Numbered from the stretch's first letter, positions 34,042 through 45,788 are shown. The stretch: 64,000 bases of DNA from Ectobius pallidus (GCA_964059195.1 CAXKWD010000007.1:62062705-62126704), one strand, 5' to 3'. Made by a program: numbers and translations. The notes: generated by a model not told the origin, from the letters alone.

Positions 34042-36266
34042 ACTAGCGTGTGCCCGCGGCTTCGCACGCGATAATTATTTCAAAAATTAAAAATTAAGAG
34101 CATAATAGTTAAATCATTATATTTATTAACACCAAAATCACGTGGACTACATACCACGATTAGATAGCGTCGCCTGGTAAAAGCGACCTCAGATTCGAGT
34201 TCCCTGGCCCAGAAAACCCCTGCATAGTGAGTTTCGTCCAAGTCGAACAATGTTTGACCATATTTAGGCCTATATTGAATATCCCTCTTCCGTGTAGGTT
34301 GAAAATTTCATACGTCTGTGGGACTTGATATTCTAAACAAATGAATCGTCAAGGATGGACCTACAAAATCAAGCGATCGCCCGCGATAATTATTTCAGAA
34401 ATTAAAAATTAAGAGCATAACAGTTAAATCATTATATTTATTAACACCTAAATCACGTGAATTACATACCACGATTAGATAGCGTCGCCTGGTAAAAGCG
34501 ACCTCAGATTCGAGGTACTTGGCCCAGAAAACCCCTGTATAGTGAGTTTCGTCCAAATCGAACAACGTTTGACCCCATTTAGGCGTCGCGTGGTAAAAGC
34601 GACCTCAGATTCGAGGTACTTGGTCCAGAAAACCCCTGTATAGTGAGTTTCGTCCAAATCGAACAACATTTGACCATATTTAGGCCTATATTGATTATCC
34701 CTCTTATAATAATAATAATAATAATAAAATCAGCTAAACTGATATAACAAAGTGCCAGTATGTTTTGTTTAATCAGTTATGATTGCAGTTATGATATGCA
34801 GAATATAAAGAAAAGTCAAATTGGCCGGTTTCGGGATTTGAGCCATGGAACTCCAGAATGTGACGCCAAGACGTTACCATCTTAGCCACCTGGGTCAGTT
34901 ATGGGATAAGCGCATTTAAAGCAATAGTGTTGTCATAGCTAACTGTATTTTAATTGCCAGAGCCTTAGAAATCACAGTAAAACAAAAGGTTATGTTGTCA
35001 AGATAACTGATTTTCATTTTTTAAATAAATTCTTTCGAATACGTATATTACCATAAAATAGGCACTAAATTGAGCATAACTCCGAAACAGGTCAACCGAT
35101 TTTATCCAGTATCAATAGACGTCTTCCCATGGACATTATAAATGTGTATACCAAGTTTCATAAAAATCCGGTAAAGTGTATGAGTTACCGCGTCTTTAAA
35201 ATAGACACTAAATTGGGTTTTACTACGGTACCAGTCTACCGATTTTGTCCAATATCAGTAGACTTCTTCCCATGTACATTATAAATGGGTATACACAGTT
35301 TCAAGAAAATCCAATAAAGCATATTTGAGTTATCGCGACTTCTTATATATTAACATAAAATGCACTAAATTGGGCATTATTCTGGTACTGGCCAACCGAT
35401 TTGGTCGAATATCAATAGACGTCTTTCCATGGATATTATAAATGCGTGTACGAAGTTTCATAAAAATCCGAAAAAGCGTATTCGAATTATTGCGCCTTTA
35501 AAATATACACTAAATTGGGTTTTACTCCGGTACCGGTCAACAGATTAGGTTCAAATTCAATAGGGCACTTTTCATGGGCGTCATAAATGGGTATACCAAG
35601 TTTCGTGGCAATCGGATACAGCGTATTTGAGCTATGGCGCCTTTCTAATATAATCTATTAAAATAGGCACTAAATTGGGCATTACTCCGGTACCGGTGAA
35701 CCTATTTGGTTCAATATCAATAGGGTTCTTCCCATGGACATTATAAATGTGTTTTCAAAGTTTCATGAAAATCCAAAAAAGCATATTTGAGTTATGGTGC
35801 GTACAGACAGACGGACAGACATTTTTTCGTCCACCACACAATCTCATAAAGTACCATACTGGCACTTAATAATAATCCTCTTCGGTGTTGGTTGAAAATT
35901 TCATATATCTGCGTGCCTTGACATGATAAACAAATGAGTCGACCAGCGTGAGCTACAACATTCAAGCGATCGTAATGGTTTTATGACAAAAATAGCCAAA
36001 GCCTACTGTAATTGATTTGCCATTGAAATGTGTAACTAAAAATTGATGCTTCGAAAACGCTAAAATACACGTTTTTTGCCCGTTTTTCACTCATAACTCA
36101 ATAACGAAAGCAAAAACTAAAAATGTAATATGCCGAAAACCTTCCCGGGAATGTACTCAACAACTTCCCAAAGTTTCAAGGCGATCGGATGAATGGTGTA
36201 GTAATGCATAAAGGACACACACACAGACACACAGACACACATACATTCATTTTTATATATATAGAT
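34042..36266 (+). mobile_element. Short RTE-type retroelement hosting another element
   Basis: It starts actagcgtgtgcccgcggct and ends near cacacagacacacagacaca...tatatagat. It contains two to three partial repeats of its own body (second start near 34376). A (taa) run at 34706-34727 marks where the 34728-35867 element inserted. The body resumes at 35873 with cctcttcggtgttggttgaa, matching 10764 onward of the related copy. Confidence 0.7.
34728..35867. mobile_element. Hybrid element: TIR-like ends, tRNA-like promoter, AATAA duplication
   Basis: Shares its plan with 45789-46648: a start aatcagctaaactgat, then aagtgccagtatg. A tRNA-like segment on the minus strand (34826-34900, box A tggctaagatgg, box B ggctcaaatcc) follows. 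Then come several ~115-175-bp units containing 'ggcactaaattgggcattactccgg'. It ends acagacagacggacagac...ccatactggcactt. Left and right copies of aagtgccagtatg are inverted. Aataa flanks both copies in the window, though here within a microsatellite. Confidence 0.65.
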
Positions 36267-37135
36267 GTAGGACACCCAGGCTTTTGGTTTAATGGTATAT
36301 GAATTCATATCTGCTAATTGTTAATTTTAAAACATAGTTTCGGCCTCAGATAGCCACCATAAGTTTCTTTTAAGTAGCCTTAATGATGTTACGAGTTCAC
36401 TAGGTGGCATTAATATTGTACGCTCTTACAAATGGGCAATTCCACGGGTAACGGACTGACAAAGCACAACATTTTTTTCAGTTAAACGTCAAATGCTGCT
36501 ACTTCTAATTTATTTTCTTAAGATGTGTTTATACTGTTTTAAAGACTAGACTTTAAGCTTCATTTTGGTGTACCATTATTTTGAAATATCCCTCAATAAA
36601 AATTATTTTCTCGCCTTTGAAATTCAAATAACTGACTGACAGCTTGTCAACCATAGATTCAGGAATATAAGTTCTATCAATTGATGCTCTGAAATATAGG
36701 GAATGAGAATACTGGCTACCACCTTAATTTATTTGACTAATGTCTGGAAACATCTCATATAAATATCATTTGTCTGATTTAAAATCTTTGTTAGCAATTA
36801 ATTAGAAAGTCCAAAGTAACGAACTGACATGGTGAGTAACGGACTGACAGTCTCTGAATTTTTTGTTTACAATCTTGTAAATTGGTATGTAATTTCAAGA
36901 GTTGATTGTAATTCAGTCAGGCTCATATATTTACTGCTGACCCACTACAAGATACACAATATACTCAGAATTATGACATTCAGATAGGTCTATAGGCCTA
37001 CAGCATACTCAGAGAGTTCTGCAGCTTCTTAATTTCACTGTATTGCTTCCTCACAGCATGCAATTCAGGAATTGAAAAGGGTTCAGCTCCTACTAATTGT
37101 AATGTTCCAAAAAATATGAACTTCTCATTGATTGT

Positions 37136-37740
37136 TCATTGATTGTTCATAGATTGTTCCTTTTTTAGCACCTCGAGAAATTTTACAGTCACTTCCACCA
37201 CTCTCCCAATATAGAAAGTAGTATCATAGTAGATGGCATAATAATGTTCTTCCTTAATTACTCGTTTCTTTAGATAGCTGAACCCTGCTGACACTATCGG
37301 GTTTGAAATCATGAGTTTCAGCTTCAATAGATCTGTTATGTTGTTTGCATAAATTTATGTTTGGGCTCCGAGCCTCGACATAATGTGTTTTGTGCGTATT
37401 AGGTAGAGACTTTATTTCTGCCCATCTGCGTTAAAGTTCAGGCTGCTCTGCTAATATTACAACACTAGGAACATGCTTCACATTTATCTTCTTCGTCTTT
37501 TCTGTGACAACATTGTTGGCAAAGTCTTCAGCATTCTGGATTCTCTTTTTTCCCTGATAAAACTGCTGTCCTAGCCAATTGTTTCACTTCACCACCTATC
37601 CCATCAACAGCCCCTTTGCCATGTGATGTGGCAAAGAAGCTCCAAGTAATACTCTTATAGGCTTCGAGCAGGTACGTCATATTGCAAAGAGTGTACTTTT
37701 GTTTGAATTGACTTGTAGCTCCATCAGGGGGAAAAAAAGC
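37136..37740 (-). pseudogene. DDE-like transposase fragment
   Basis: On the minus strand from 37740: PDGATSQFKQKYTL, then SFFATSHGKGAVDGIGG, then EVKQLARTAVLSGKKR. After a one-base shift come IQNAEDFANNVV and VPSVVILAEQPEL. The tail at 37327-37136 has HYYAIYYDTTFYIGRVVEV. SDG..QxK and SHGKGxxDGxGG match the 7553-8608 protein closely, so the two belong to one transposase family despite strong divergence elsewhere. Multiple stops upstream of 37740. Confidence 0.7.
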
Positions 37741-37865
37741 TGATTTCCTTTCTTAATGACCAGGAGTTCCAGAGGAGGGAAATTTGAAACAACCACTTTG
37801 CCAAATACTTTCCTACTCAACTTGTTCCATGGCTTTACACTCATAAATTCATGGCACTTGACAGT

Positions 37866-37975
37866 AATGGTAATAATAATATTAATAATAATAATACTAA
37901 TCATTATAATAACAATAATAATGATGATAATAATAATAATGATGATAATGATAATAGTAATAATAATAACAATAA
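37866..37975. repeat. AT-rich trinucleotide-type microsatellite
   Basis: Imperfect (ata/aat/gat) repeats. Open frames here encode runs of I or N and are not genes. Confidence 0.85.
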
Positions 37976-38624
37976 ACAAAGATTATATAATATGTATGGT
38001 AATTTGCAATGGAAATTTACTTTCATATGTAAATATTATAGGCAAGTAATAGCCTAGACACATTTCTCTACTCAAAAGGTAACAGACTGACTAAATTAAT
38101 TTTGTAAATAATAAAATAACTATGACTTCACAAAATAATTATTACTTCATGGGCTTGAAAGGCACCTAGTATAGGAAGAAAAATGCTATGCATATCATTT
38201 ATAAGAGTGTTAGGTTTAAAGCAGAAAAACTTTTTTCTAATTTTAAGTAACGGACTGACATTATTTTGGAGCACTCAAAAATTAGATTTTTAATACATTT
38301 AAATAAATAATTTTGGAAATTTAAAAATAAAATCTTAAAGATTACATATTGTATGTGAAACTAACCCATTTACACCTCCAGAAACCAAATGAATGAAAGC
38401 TCAGCCATGTTGGGAACTTTTATAAAACTGCACTGTGTATCAGTAAACTTTTTTAATGTCTCTTTAGGACAATTGTTGGAAAGGTAAGTATTTTTGGGGG
38501 ACAGTATAAACTGCATAACCTGAAAGAGCAGGTTTTGCTGATTAATTCTGTGCCTAATATTGCAGCACTTACTTAGTTTTAAAATTTACTGCTCTGGTTG
38601 ACATTTCTGTGGAATTGCCCAAAT

Positions 38625-38954
38625 GTCTAACAGAATGATGGTTTATCATTTCAAAATATTGAATCCCCAGAAGAAATTAGAACGTTTTTCTGAAAGGCTT
38701 AACTCTTTCCTTTTTGTTTTGGGGTCTCTCTAGAGCAGGTCCTGGGGCTGCTTCTTTGCATGTTTCCTTCCCCCATTAAAACAATCTATTTATGTTTATA
38801 TTTTTCCTGTTGTCATTTTGCCCCTTCCCCCACATAATGGAGTCTGCAGAGCCTTCAGTTATGCCACTGAATTGTGTTCTGTTGCTAAACTTGCCTTATC
38901 CCATGAGCATATACAGAAACTGAGTAAAAGCATGACACTTGAATTGAAATAGAT
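38625..38954. other. No gene seen
   Basis: Unremarkable sequence between two DNA transposons. No motif found. Confidence 0.5.
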
Positions 38955-38962
38955 GTTATCAC

Positions 38963-40475
38963 TAGACTTCGGACTTTTAGGTCGCTAAAAATGCTGTTTT
39001 AGGTACCTAAAATAGGCTCTAAAAACTGGAAAATAGGTTCTAAAAATCGTAAAATAGTCTCTTATAAAATCGTTAAGTTACCAATTTTCTGAAATATCTC
39101 AATTGCAATGCAGATTATTATATTTATTGAATTCACCATTAATCAATAATCATGATCAGGGCCCGGATTCTGATTACCTAAAATTGTTTGAAAAATGACC
39201 TATAAAATGACCCTAAATATTAAAGAAAATGACTTAATAATTATAAAAAATGACCTAAAAACTGATATTTTATTTATAAAAAAATATTATTGTACACACA
39301 AAGTTATAGTCTAGTTTGTACATAATTGTAAAAACTGTAAATAACTGTAATGTTGTGAATGTTCTTTTCTCACGGAAATTTATACTGGCACTGAGGCACT
39401 GGCGAGTCAAAATTCGGCATTTCTTTTGTGGTCTGCCGGATTATATTGTTGTTTAATTGAGGGTAAACAGTAGTTTGCACTCTCAAATCCAAGCAGGTGG
39501 CAGACTCTGGTGCAAAGTCAAACTAATAACAATAGTAATGTAACACAAAATTTTGGCGTTTCTTTGATTCTCACTTCTGACTGAGACATATCAACACTTT
39601 AACGCTGAATTTTCTCTTCTTGCATTAAACAAACAACACTTCAAAGACAGCACCGCTAGCGACGAAAAAAGTTATATTGATGTTTATACATGAAAATGAC
39701 TAAATAAAGAAGCAAATGACACGAAAATGACAAAATAATGACCTAAAATTGAAAAAATTGCCCTAAAAATATAAAATTGCATAAAATGACAAAAAATGAC
39801 ATAATAAAAATGCATTTCTATAATCTAGAGGCCATGATTAGGATTTATCCACAAGTTGGCAATGTCTATGCAGCATCATTAAAAAGATGACATGTCATTA
39901 GAATCCGGGCCCTGATCATGATAAAACACAGATATAGGTTGGGCCTATGGTACACAGAATTATATAGACCTATTACAAGGGGCTGCATTACTACCATAAC
40001 AGTGAAAACCTAATCCCTACACCCAGAAGCTACGCATATCATACTAGGATTTTCAACCCCTTGTATCCCTCAATGATGTAGAGAACTTTTTTCTTTCTTT
40101 CTTATGGATGTGGGAGTCGTAAGAAAAACACTACATTTTCTTGGTAGTTCCAAGGAATTTTTCTCCTGAAGACGAAACATTCCTTACTATTTAACCATGT
40201 CTCAAATGTGTCATGTACTGCACATTCCGAGCTAAAAATTTAGTACGAACTGAAAATAAATGCTAGAATTTATAACAAAAAATAACTTATTTTGAACTTT
40301 AGAGGAAAAAACAAGCAAAAAGGCAATATTAGGCTCTAAAGTAAAAATAGGCTGTTTTAGGTCCTATAAAAGTGTAAGTTTTAGGCATAGTCACTTATGA
40401 AACATGCATATACAAGTTTTCGTCCATATATCACTTAAGGATTAAAATAGGTTTTTACCTAAAATCCGAAGTCTA
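38963..40475. mobile_element. Nonautonomous hAT-type element, TSD gttatcac
   Basis: Inverted ends tagacttcggacttttaggt / cctaaaatccgaagtcta, with a perfect 8-bp duplication gttatcac (38955-38962, 40476-40483). Its ends and 'ttaggt...cctaaa' runs resemble the element at 4182-5334, suggesting one family. A second hAT-type element sits inside (39157-39914). Confidence 0.85.
39157..39914. mobile_element. hAT-type MITE nested in another hAT element, TSD atcatgat
   Basis: Ends cagggcccggattct / gaatccgggccctg, with a perfect duplication atcatgat (39149-39156, 39915-39922). 758 bp, no coding region. It has repeated 'aaaatgac.taaaaatga' segments near the ends. Confidence 0.85.
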
Positions 40476-40606
40476 GTTATCACGTATTATATTATTCCTA
40501 ACGATCAAAATAGATGGTGATAAGGGGGCATGTGACCTGTAGGTAGAACCTCACCTGCTTTATAAGACTTCTGAAAATTATTGGACAGCAAAACATTGAT
40601 CCTATT

Positions 40607-42420
40607 AGATATATAAGCTTTCATGAACCACAGATTATTGTCTCTGTTGGACATTACATGAGAATATTATAGGAGAAAAATTCTTCCGACACTGGGACTT
40701 GAACCCAGGACCTTTGGCTATTCGCGCCAATGCTCTACTAACTGAGCTAAGCCGGAGTTCAATTCACAGCGCCGGATGGAACCTCTCTCCTATGACTGAT
40801 TGCCCTAATGGTCTACCTCACAGACAGACAAGTTATGTCATATCCAGTACTGTGAGGCACACTAATTAGTGATTTTTGTGACCGGGCTCCCACTGTTATT
40901 GTACAGTTGACATTCAAGATAGATATATAAGCTTTTATGAACCACAGATTATTGTCTCTGTTGGACATTACATGAGAATATTATAGGAGAAAAATTCCTC
41001 CGACACTGGGACTTGAACCCAGGACCTTTGGCTATTTGCGCCAATGCTCTACCAACTGAGCTAAGCCGGAGTTCAATTCACAGCGCCGGATGGAACCTCT
41101 CTCCTATGACTGATTGCCTTAATGGTCTACCTCACAGACAGACAAGTTATGTCATATCCAGTACTGTGAGGCACACTAATTAGTGATTTTTGTGACCGGG
41201 CTCCCACTGTTATTGTACAGTTGACATTTAAGATAGATATATAAGCTTTCATGAACCACAGATTATTGTCTCTGTTGGACATTACATGAGAATATTATAG
41301 GAGAAAAATTCCTCCGACACTGGGACTTGAACCCAGGACCTTTGGCTATTCGCACCAATGCTCTACCAACTGAGCTAAGCCGGAGTTCAATTCACAGCGC
41401 CGGATGGAACCTCTCTCCTATGACTGATTGCCCTAATGGTCTACCTCACAGACAGACAAGTTATGTCATATCCAGTACTGTGAGGCACACTAATTAGTGA
41501 TTTTTGTGACCGGGCTCCCACTGTTATTGTACAGTTGACATTCAAGATAGATATATAAGCTTTCATGAACCACAGATTATTGTCTCTGTTGGACATTACA
41601 TGAGAATATTATAGGAGAAAAATTCCTCCGACACTGGGACTTGAACCCAGGAACTTTGGCTATTCGCGCCAATGCTCTACCAACTGAGCTAAGCCGGAGT
41701 TCAATTCACAGCGCCGGATGGAACCTCTCTCCTATGACTGATTGCCCTAATGGTCTACCTCACAGACAGACAAGTTATGTCATATCCAGTACTGTGAGGC
41801 ACACTAATTAGTGATTTTTGTGACCGGGCTCCCACTGTTATTGTACAGTTGACATTCAAGATAGATATATAAGCTTTCATGAACCACAGATTATTGTCTC
41901 TGTTGGACATTACATGAGAATATTATAGGAGAAAAATTCCTCCGACACTGGGACTTGAACCCAGGACCATTGGCTATTCGCACCAATGCTCTACCAACTG
42001 AGCTAAGCCGGAGTTCAATTCACAGCGCCGGATGGAACCTCTCTCCTATGACTGATTGCCCTAATGGTCTACCTCACAGACAGACAAGTTATGTCATATC
42101 CAGTACTGTGAGGCACACTAATTAGTGATTTTTGTGACCGGGCTCCCACTGTTATTGTACAGTTGACATTCAAGATAGATATATAAGCTTTCATGAACCA
42201 CAGATTATTGTCTCTGTTGGACATTACATGAGAATATTATAGGAGAAAAATTCCTCCGACACTGGGACTTGAACCCAGGAACTTTGGCTATTCGCGCCAA
42301 TGCTCTACCAACTGAGCTAAGCCGGAGTTCAATTCACAGCGCCGGATGGAACCTCTCTCCTATGACTGATTGCCCTAATGGTCTACCTCACAGACAGACA
42401 AGTTATGTCATATCCAGTAT
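40607..42420 (-). repeat. Six tandem 314-bp units with a tRNA-like core
   Basis: The landmark agatatataagc recurs at 40607, 40921, 41235, 41549, 41863 and 42177, an exact 314-bp period with very few differences. Each unit holds, on the minus strand, a 72-nt tRNA-like sequence (40685-40756, 40999-41070, 41313-41384, 41627-41698, 41941-42012, 42255-42326) with perfect A and B boxes. The rest of the unit has no coding capacity. The last unit is cut at 42420, where an inverted unit starts. Period and near-identity indicate recent unequal amplification. Confidence 0.9.
42255..42326 (-). tRNA. tRNA-like sequence, anticodon position GAA (doubtful)
   Basis: It folds as a full cloverleaf: acceptor TCCGGCT/TGTCGGA (one mismatch), D arm, anticodon stem TTGGC/GCCAA, five-base variable loop and T arm CTGGG/CCCAG. 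The anticodon loop GCGAATA puts GAA (Phe) at 34-36, but position 33 is C instead of the near-universal U. Tandem siblings change this loop or the stem beneath it (GCAAATA at 40999; TTGGT stem at 41313 and 41941). More likely a tRNA-derived repeat than a working tRNA gene. Confidence 0.35.
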
Positions 42421-42668
42421 GTCAACTGTACAATAACAGTGGGAGCCCGGTCACAAAAATCACTAATTAGTGTGCCTCACAGTACTGGATATGACATGAC
42501 TTGTCTGTCTGTGAGGTAGACCATTAGGGCAATCAGTCATAGGAGAGAGGTTCCATCCGGCGCTGTGAATTGAACTCCGGCTTAGCTCAGTTGGTAGAGC
42601 ATTGGCGCGAATAGCCAAAGGTCCTGGGTTCAAGTCCCAGTGTCGGAGGAATTTTTCTCCTATAATAT
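42421..42668 (+). repeat. Inverted seventh unit of the tRNA-like array
   Basis: Begins gtcaactgtacaataacagt and repeats the unit in the opposite orientation, with the tRNA-like part at 42576-42647 on the plus strand. It ends at ctcctataatattct, where similarity to the unit stops. The sixth and seventh units form an inverted pair with almost no spacer. Confidence 0.85.
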
Positions 42669-43349
42669 TCTCCCTGCCTAATAATAATTTGCAGTTGGTT
42701 AAAATTTCATTTGTTTTAACAAGTTATTTTGTGATTTTCTTGAATAAAATTTGTCTTGTGGATTTTCTTACTTATTTATTTATTAAATCTCCAAGTGCAA
42801 GAGTCCTATTTTACCCTATTTTTTCTGTATTTGTTTGGAAAAATTATTTGTCTTTCATTTTGACTACATTTGAATTTAAAAAATGCTTGCGTGTCCCCCA
42901 TATCTGTAGTTTTGGGAGTTTATTTTATTGTAACTGAGACAAATCTTAGTAAATGTTGAGAATTCTCAAGGTAGGTAAATGGAGCTGTCATGCTCTTATT
43001 CACCTGTTACACTTTGTTTTGTCCTTGTTTGTCTTACATGATTCATTATCAAAGCCAAGGTCAGGCTTGATGTGTCATGCTGCAGTGAATTTCCATTTAG
43101 AATGTTTTTGAATAGACAAGTTACTGTGTTAGGAATTATGTTAATGTTGGTCAAGTATGAGATAATAATAATAATAATAATAATAATAGATGTTATTGTC
43201 ATTAAGTCACTTTGACAATAGACGTCAACTTATTCTATCACTGATAAAATTATATATGCCCATGGTAATAAAACACACTGTACAATAAACTGATTCCTGT
43301 CCTGCTCATTGCAGTTAAGCTGAGATAAACTCGCAGCATCACACTACAA
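42669..43349. other. No gene seen; (taa) microsatellite
   Basis: No supported gene. A (taa) run lies at about 43161-43188. The 111-codon open frame starting in the tRNA-like unit (42602) runs into random sequence and is not credible. Confidence 0.5.
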
Positions 43350-43687
43350 AATAAAAATATTCCTTCAATTCATTAATGGGTGATTGGCTAACCATTCATA
43401 CAAGGTTTTCTTAAAAATGGGTAAACTTATGTCTGGATTTTGTAACAAAGGAGGAAGCTTGTTAAATAATTTATGCCCTATAATCTCATAACCATTGACT
43501 GACTTGGACAAACTAAGATGTATATATATAATAGTCTATTTTTCTTGTGTTGTAAGAGTGTATGTTATCGCTGAACTGTAAAAGTAGCAACTCTTTCTTT
43601 GTGTAAATTCTGAGGCTTAGTTCTAAAAGGGCCAATGTCATAAAACTTGCTTTTGAGATAACTGACTTTGAAGCCTTTGTAGAAGTA

Positions 43688-45351
43688 GGGGAAACTCAGG
43701 AGGTTTGACCCACTTTCACATTAAATATTTTTCTCCTCTTTCCTTTTCATTCCAAGCAATTTATTTTGGCATGTGTGTACTTGTGCCATCCACTTGTGTG
43801 TAAATAAAAAATACTTACCTGATTCCTACTAGTAGAATCTATGATGCATTGAACTATATGAAATATACAGAAATGGGTCAAACCTCCCGATGTGAGGGTG
43901 GTTTGACCCATGGTATGGGAGGTTTGGCCCACTGTATAATAACTACAGGAAAAAATAATAATGGTTAAGAAAACTTCATTGATGATTACAATTTATTAAT
44001 ACTAATTACAATTCTGGTAATTAACCAATAAAATACTGAGAAGAAAACATAAAGTTGCACTAGGACCACTGACGTTAAGAGCATAACAATTTTTTCTCCT
44101 AACGCACATTGAATTTTGAAAATCATAGACAAATTTGAGTCTTGACGTCTACCTTTCAGTCCCAGCACATTCTACTGGCTTCAGTAGTTTAATCATGTCA
44201 CATACTGCATCAGACACATCCTCAGGGTCAGAGAAGACGAATTCGGAGCCTTCCTTTAGTCTTCTGAGAAATTTAACCTAATATTCAAAATCATTGTATT
44301 TTTTCATGATTTTACACACATAATAATAAATAACCTTCTTTGATGCCAATTTCACAAGTGCATAGTCATTAACACTATAACTATGCTTTTCTATACTGTC
44401 TGTAACACATTCCAAGGCATCTTCTGTTTCAGATGACGAATTAGTGACGTCCTCATTTTCTTCGCTACTATTTGAAAATTATAGACATTTGTTCACGTTT
44501 TTGGCAGCAGGAATGTTTCTTTTCATTTTCTTTTTCATCCTCATAGCATGTTCTGCTTCAGCAGATGCCTTCACAGGAGTATAAGTTAAAATTCGGGACT
44601 TTCCTGGCCTCCGTTCAACTTTCCCTTTCTTTGGACCAGCTTTAGGGAAGGGTCTGATCTGTTCTGGAGTCACAGACACTGTTGCAGAAATCCCCCCAGA
44701 AGGTTCTGCTGTTAATGCAGATGCAGGCACTGAATATCCCTCAGAAGTTTCTCCTGTCGAAGCAGATGCAAACATTAAAACATTAAAGAAATCTTACATC
44801 TGGTCTGCTGGAATTTTAATTCTTCCAATTCTTTTGGTTTCCAGAAAAGTGGCATCTAGAAAAAAGGAATCATTATTATTGTTATGTTTATGTAAAATTT
44901 CATCTTAACTTGATTAAAAATAACATAAAGTTATGGATATGTAATGGGTCAAACCACCTTCAACTTAGTGGGTCAAACCTCCTTACCCTGCATCATTACA
45001 TTTTACTAAGAAAATACTGCTTAAGGTTATATTAAAACAATTTTTTGTTACTACAGAATTTTAAAGTCACCTTTACTTAATATTATGCAAATTAAACATT
45101 TCATAATACTGTGAAACTGTCTTACCTTTATCTTTGCAGAGAAAACCAGAAAAGCACAATTTTTTTGCTCCAAACATTAAAATCCTCCTCACACTCTTTG
45201 AATGGCTCCATGCACTATTCTAAAAGGCTGATCATGATGCCAATGTAGTTCACTAATCTGACACCATGTGGCAGCACATACCAATGTATACAATTTTTTT
45301 TAGCAAGGGTGGGTCAAACCTCCACTATGGTCAAACCTCCTGAGTTTCCCC
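43688..45351 (-). mobile_element. pogo-type element, TA duplication
   Basis: Ends ggggaaactcaggaggtttg (left) and the inverted caaacctcctgagtttcccc (right), flanked by TA at 43686-43687 and 45352-45353. It carries a fragment of a pogo-like transposase C-terminus on the minus strand. 'Gggtcaaacctcc' motifs recur near both ends and inside (about 43707, 43874, 43899, 43919, 44946, 44972, 45311, 45329). Confidence 0.85.
44160..44775 (-). pseudogene. pogo/Tigger-like transposase C-terminal fragment
   Basis: Minus strand: IRPFPKAGPKKGKVERRPGK, then SRILTYTPVK, the proline/lysine tail typical of insect pogo-like transposases. After a stop near 44479 the same direction continues with SVNDYALVKLASKKVIYYYV, then FLRRLKEG and FVFSDPEDV, a small module often found at the end of these proteins. 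The DNA-binding and DDE catalytic parts are missing, so the element is nonautonomous. Confidence 0.7.
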
Positions 45352-45788
45352 TAACATTTTTTGCTGAGAACTTCCAACATAGGCCTCTAAGGTTTCTGTA
45401 TTATGTCTATTAATAGCAACAGACATTGGCACTTTTAGTATTCGAAAGATAAAGACTAGCCGAGCTCAATAATGCATACATCTCATTTTTTCATGAAATT
45501 GACATTGGCCCTTTTAGAACCAAGCCACAGAATTAGTATATAGGCCTAGTAAATGTATAAATTTATTACAGCCATAATTTTATGTTGAGGAAACAAAGGT
45601 CTACAGTGAGCCATGCATGAAGTTCCAATAGCCTACCCTAATTGCCTTTCTCAGAATATCACTCATGCAGCTGGAGTTGCCCCAAACAATAATACTGTAC
45701 ACTAAAATGCTTTGGAAAAATGAAAAATAAGAAACTCTAATATAATTGTCAGGTACATACTTCCTAGGACACCTTAACAAGTAAATAA

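Larger units (their letters stand above)
36434..38620 (-). mobile_element. DNA transposon relic, TSD AAAT (same group as 6626-9409)
   Basis: Ends gggcaattccac on both sides in inverted orientation, flanked by aaat (36430-36433 and 38621-38624). It carries a decayed DDE-like transposase on the minus strand and five plus-strand copies of 'agtaacggactgac'. Compared with 6626-9409 it has short inverted repeats (12-14 bp) but the same GGG..ATTCC terminus type, duplication length and transposase signature. Sola superfamily is my best guess. Confidence 0.8.
43605..45540. mobile_element. Possible TIR element enclosing the pogo element
   Basis: The segment near 43610-43636 (gaggcttagttctaaaaggg, then ccaatgtca) is matched in inverted orientation at about 45503-45535 (gacattggcccttttagaac). 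This suggests a small element into which pogo inserted. No duplication could be fixed. Confidence 0.45.

Noticed and set aside
37677..38057. Open frames rich in I or N
   Set aside because: They translate an AT-rich microsatellite.
40607..42668. CRISPR array or functional tRNA cluster
   Set aside because: Repeats are 314 bp with no unique spacers, in a eukaryotic context. The tRNA-like cores have C33 and variable anticodon loops, so a working tRNA cluster is not supported.
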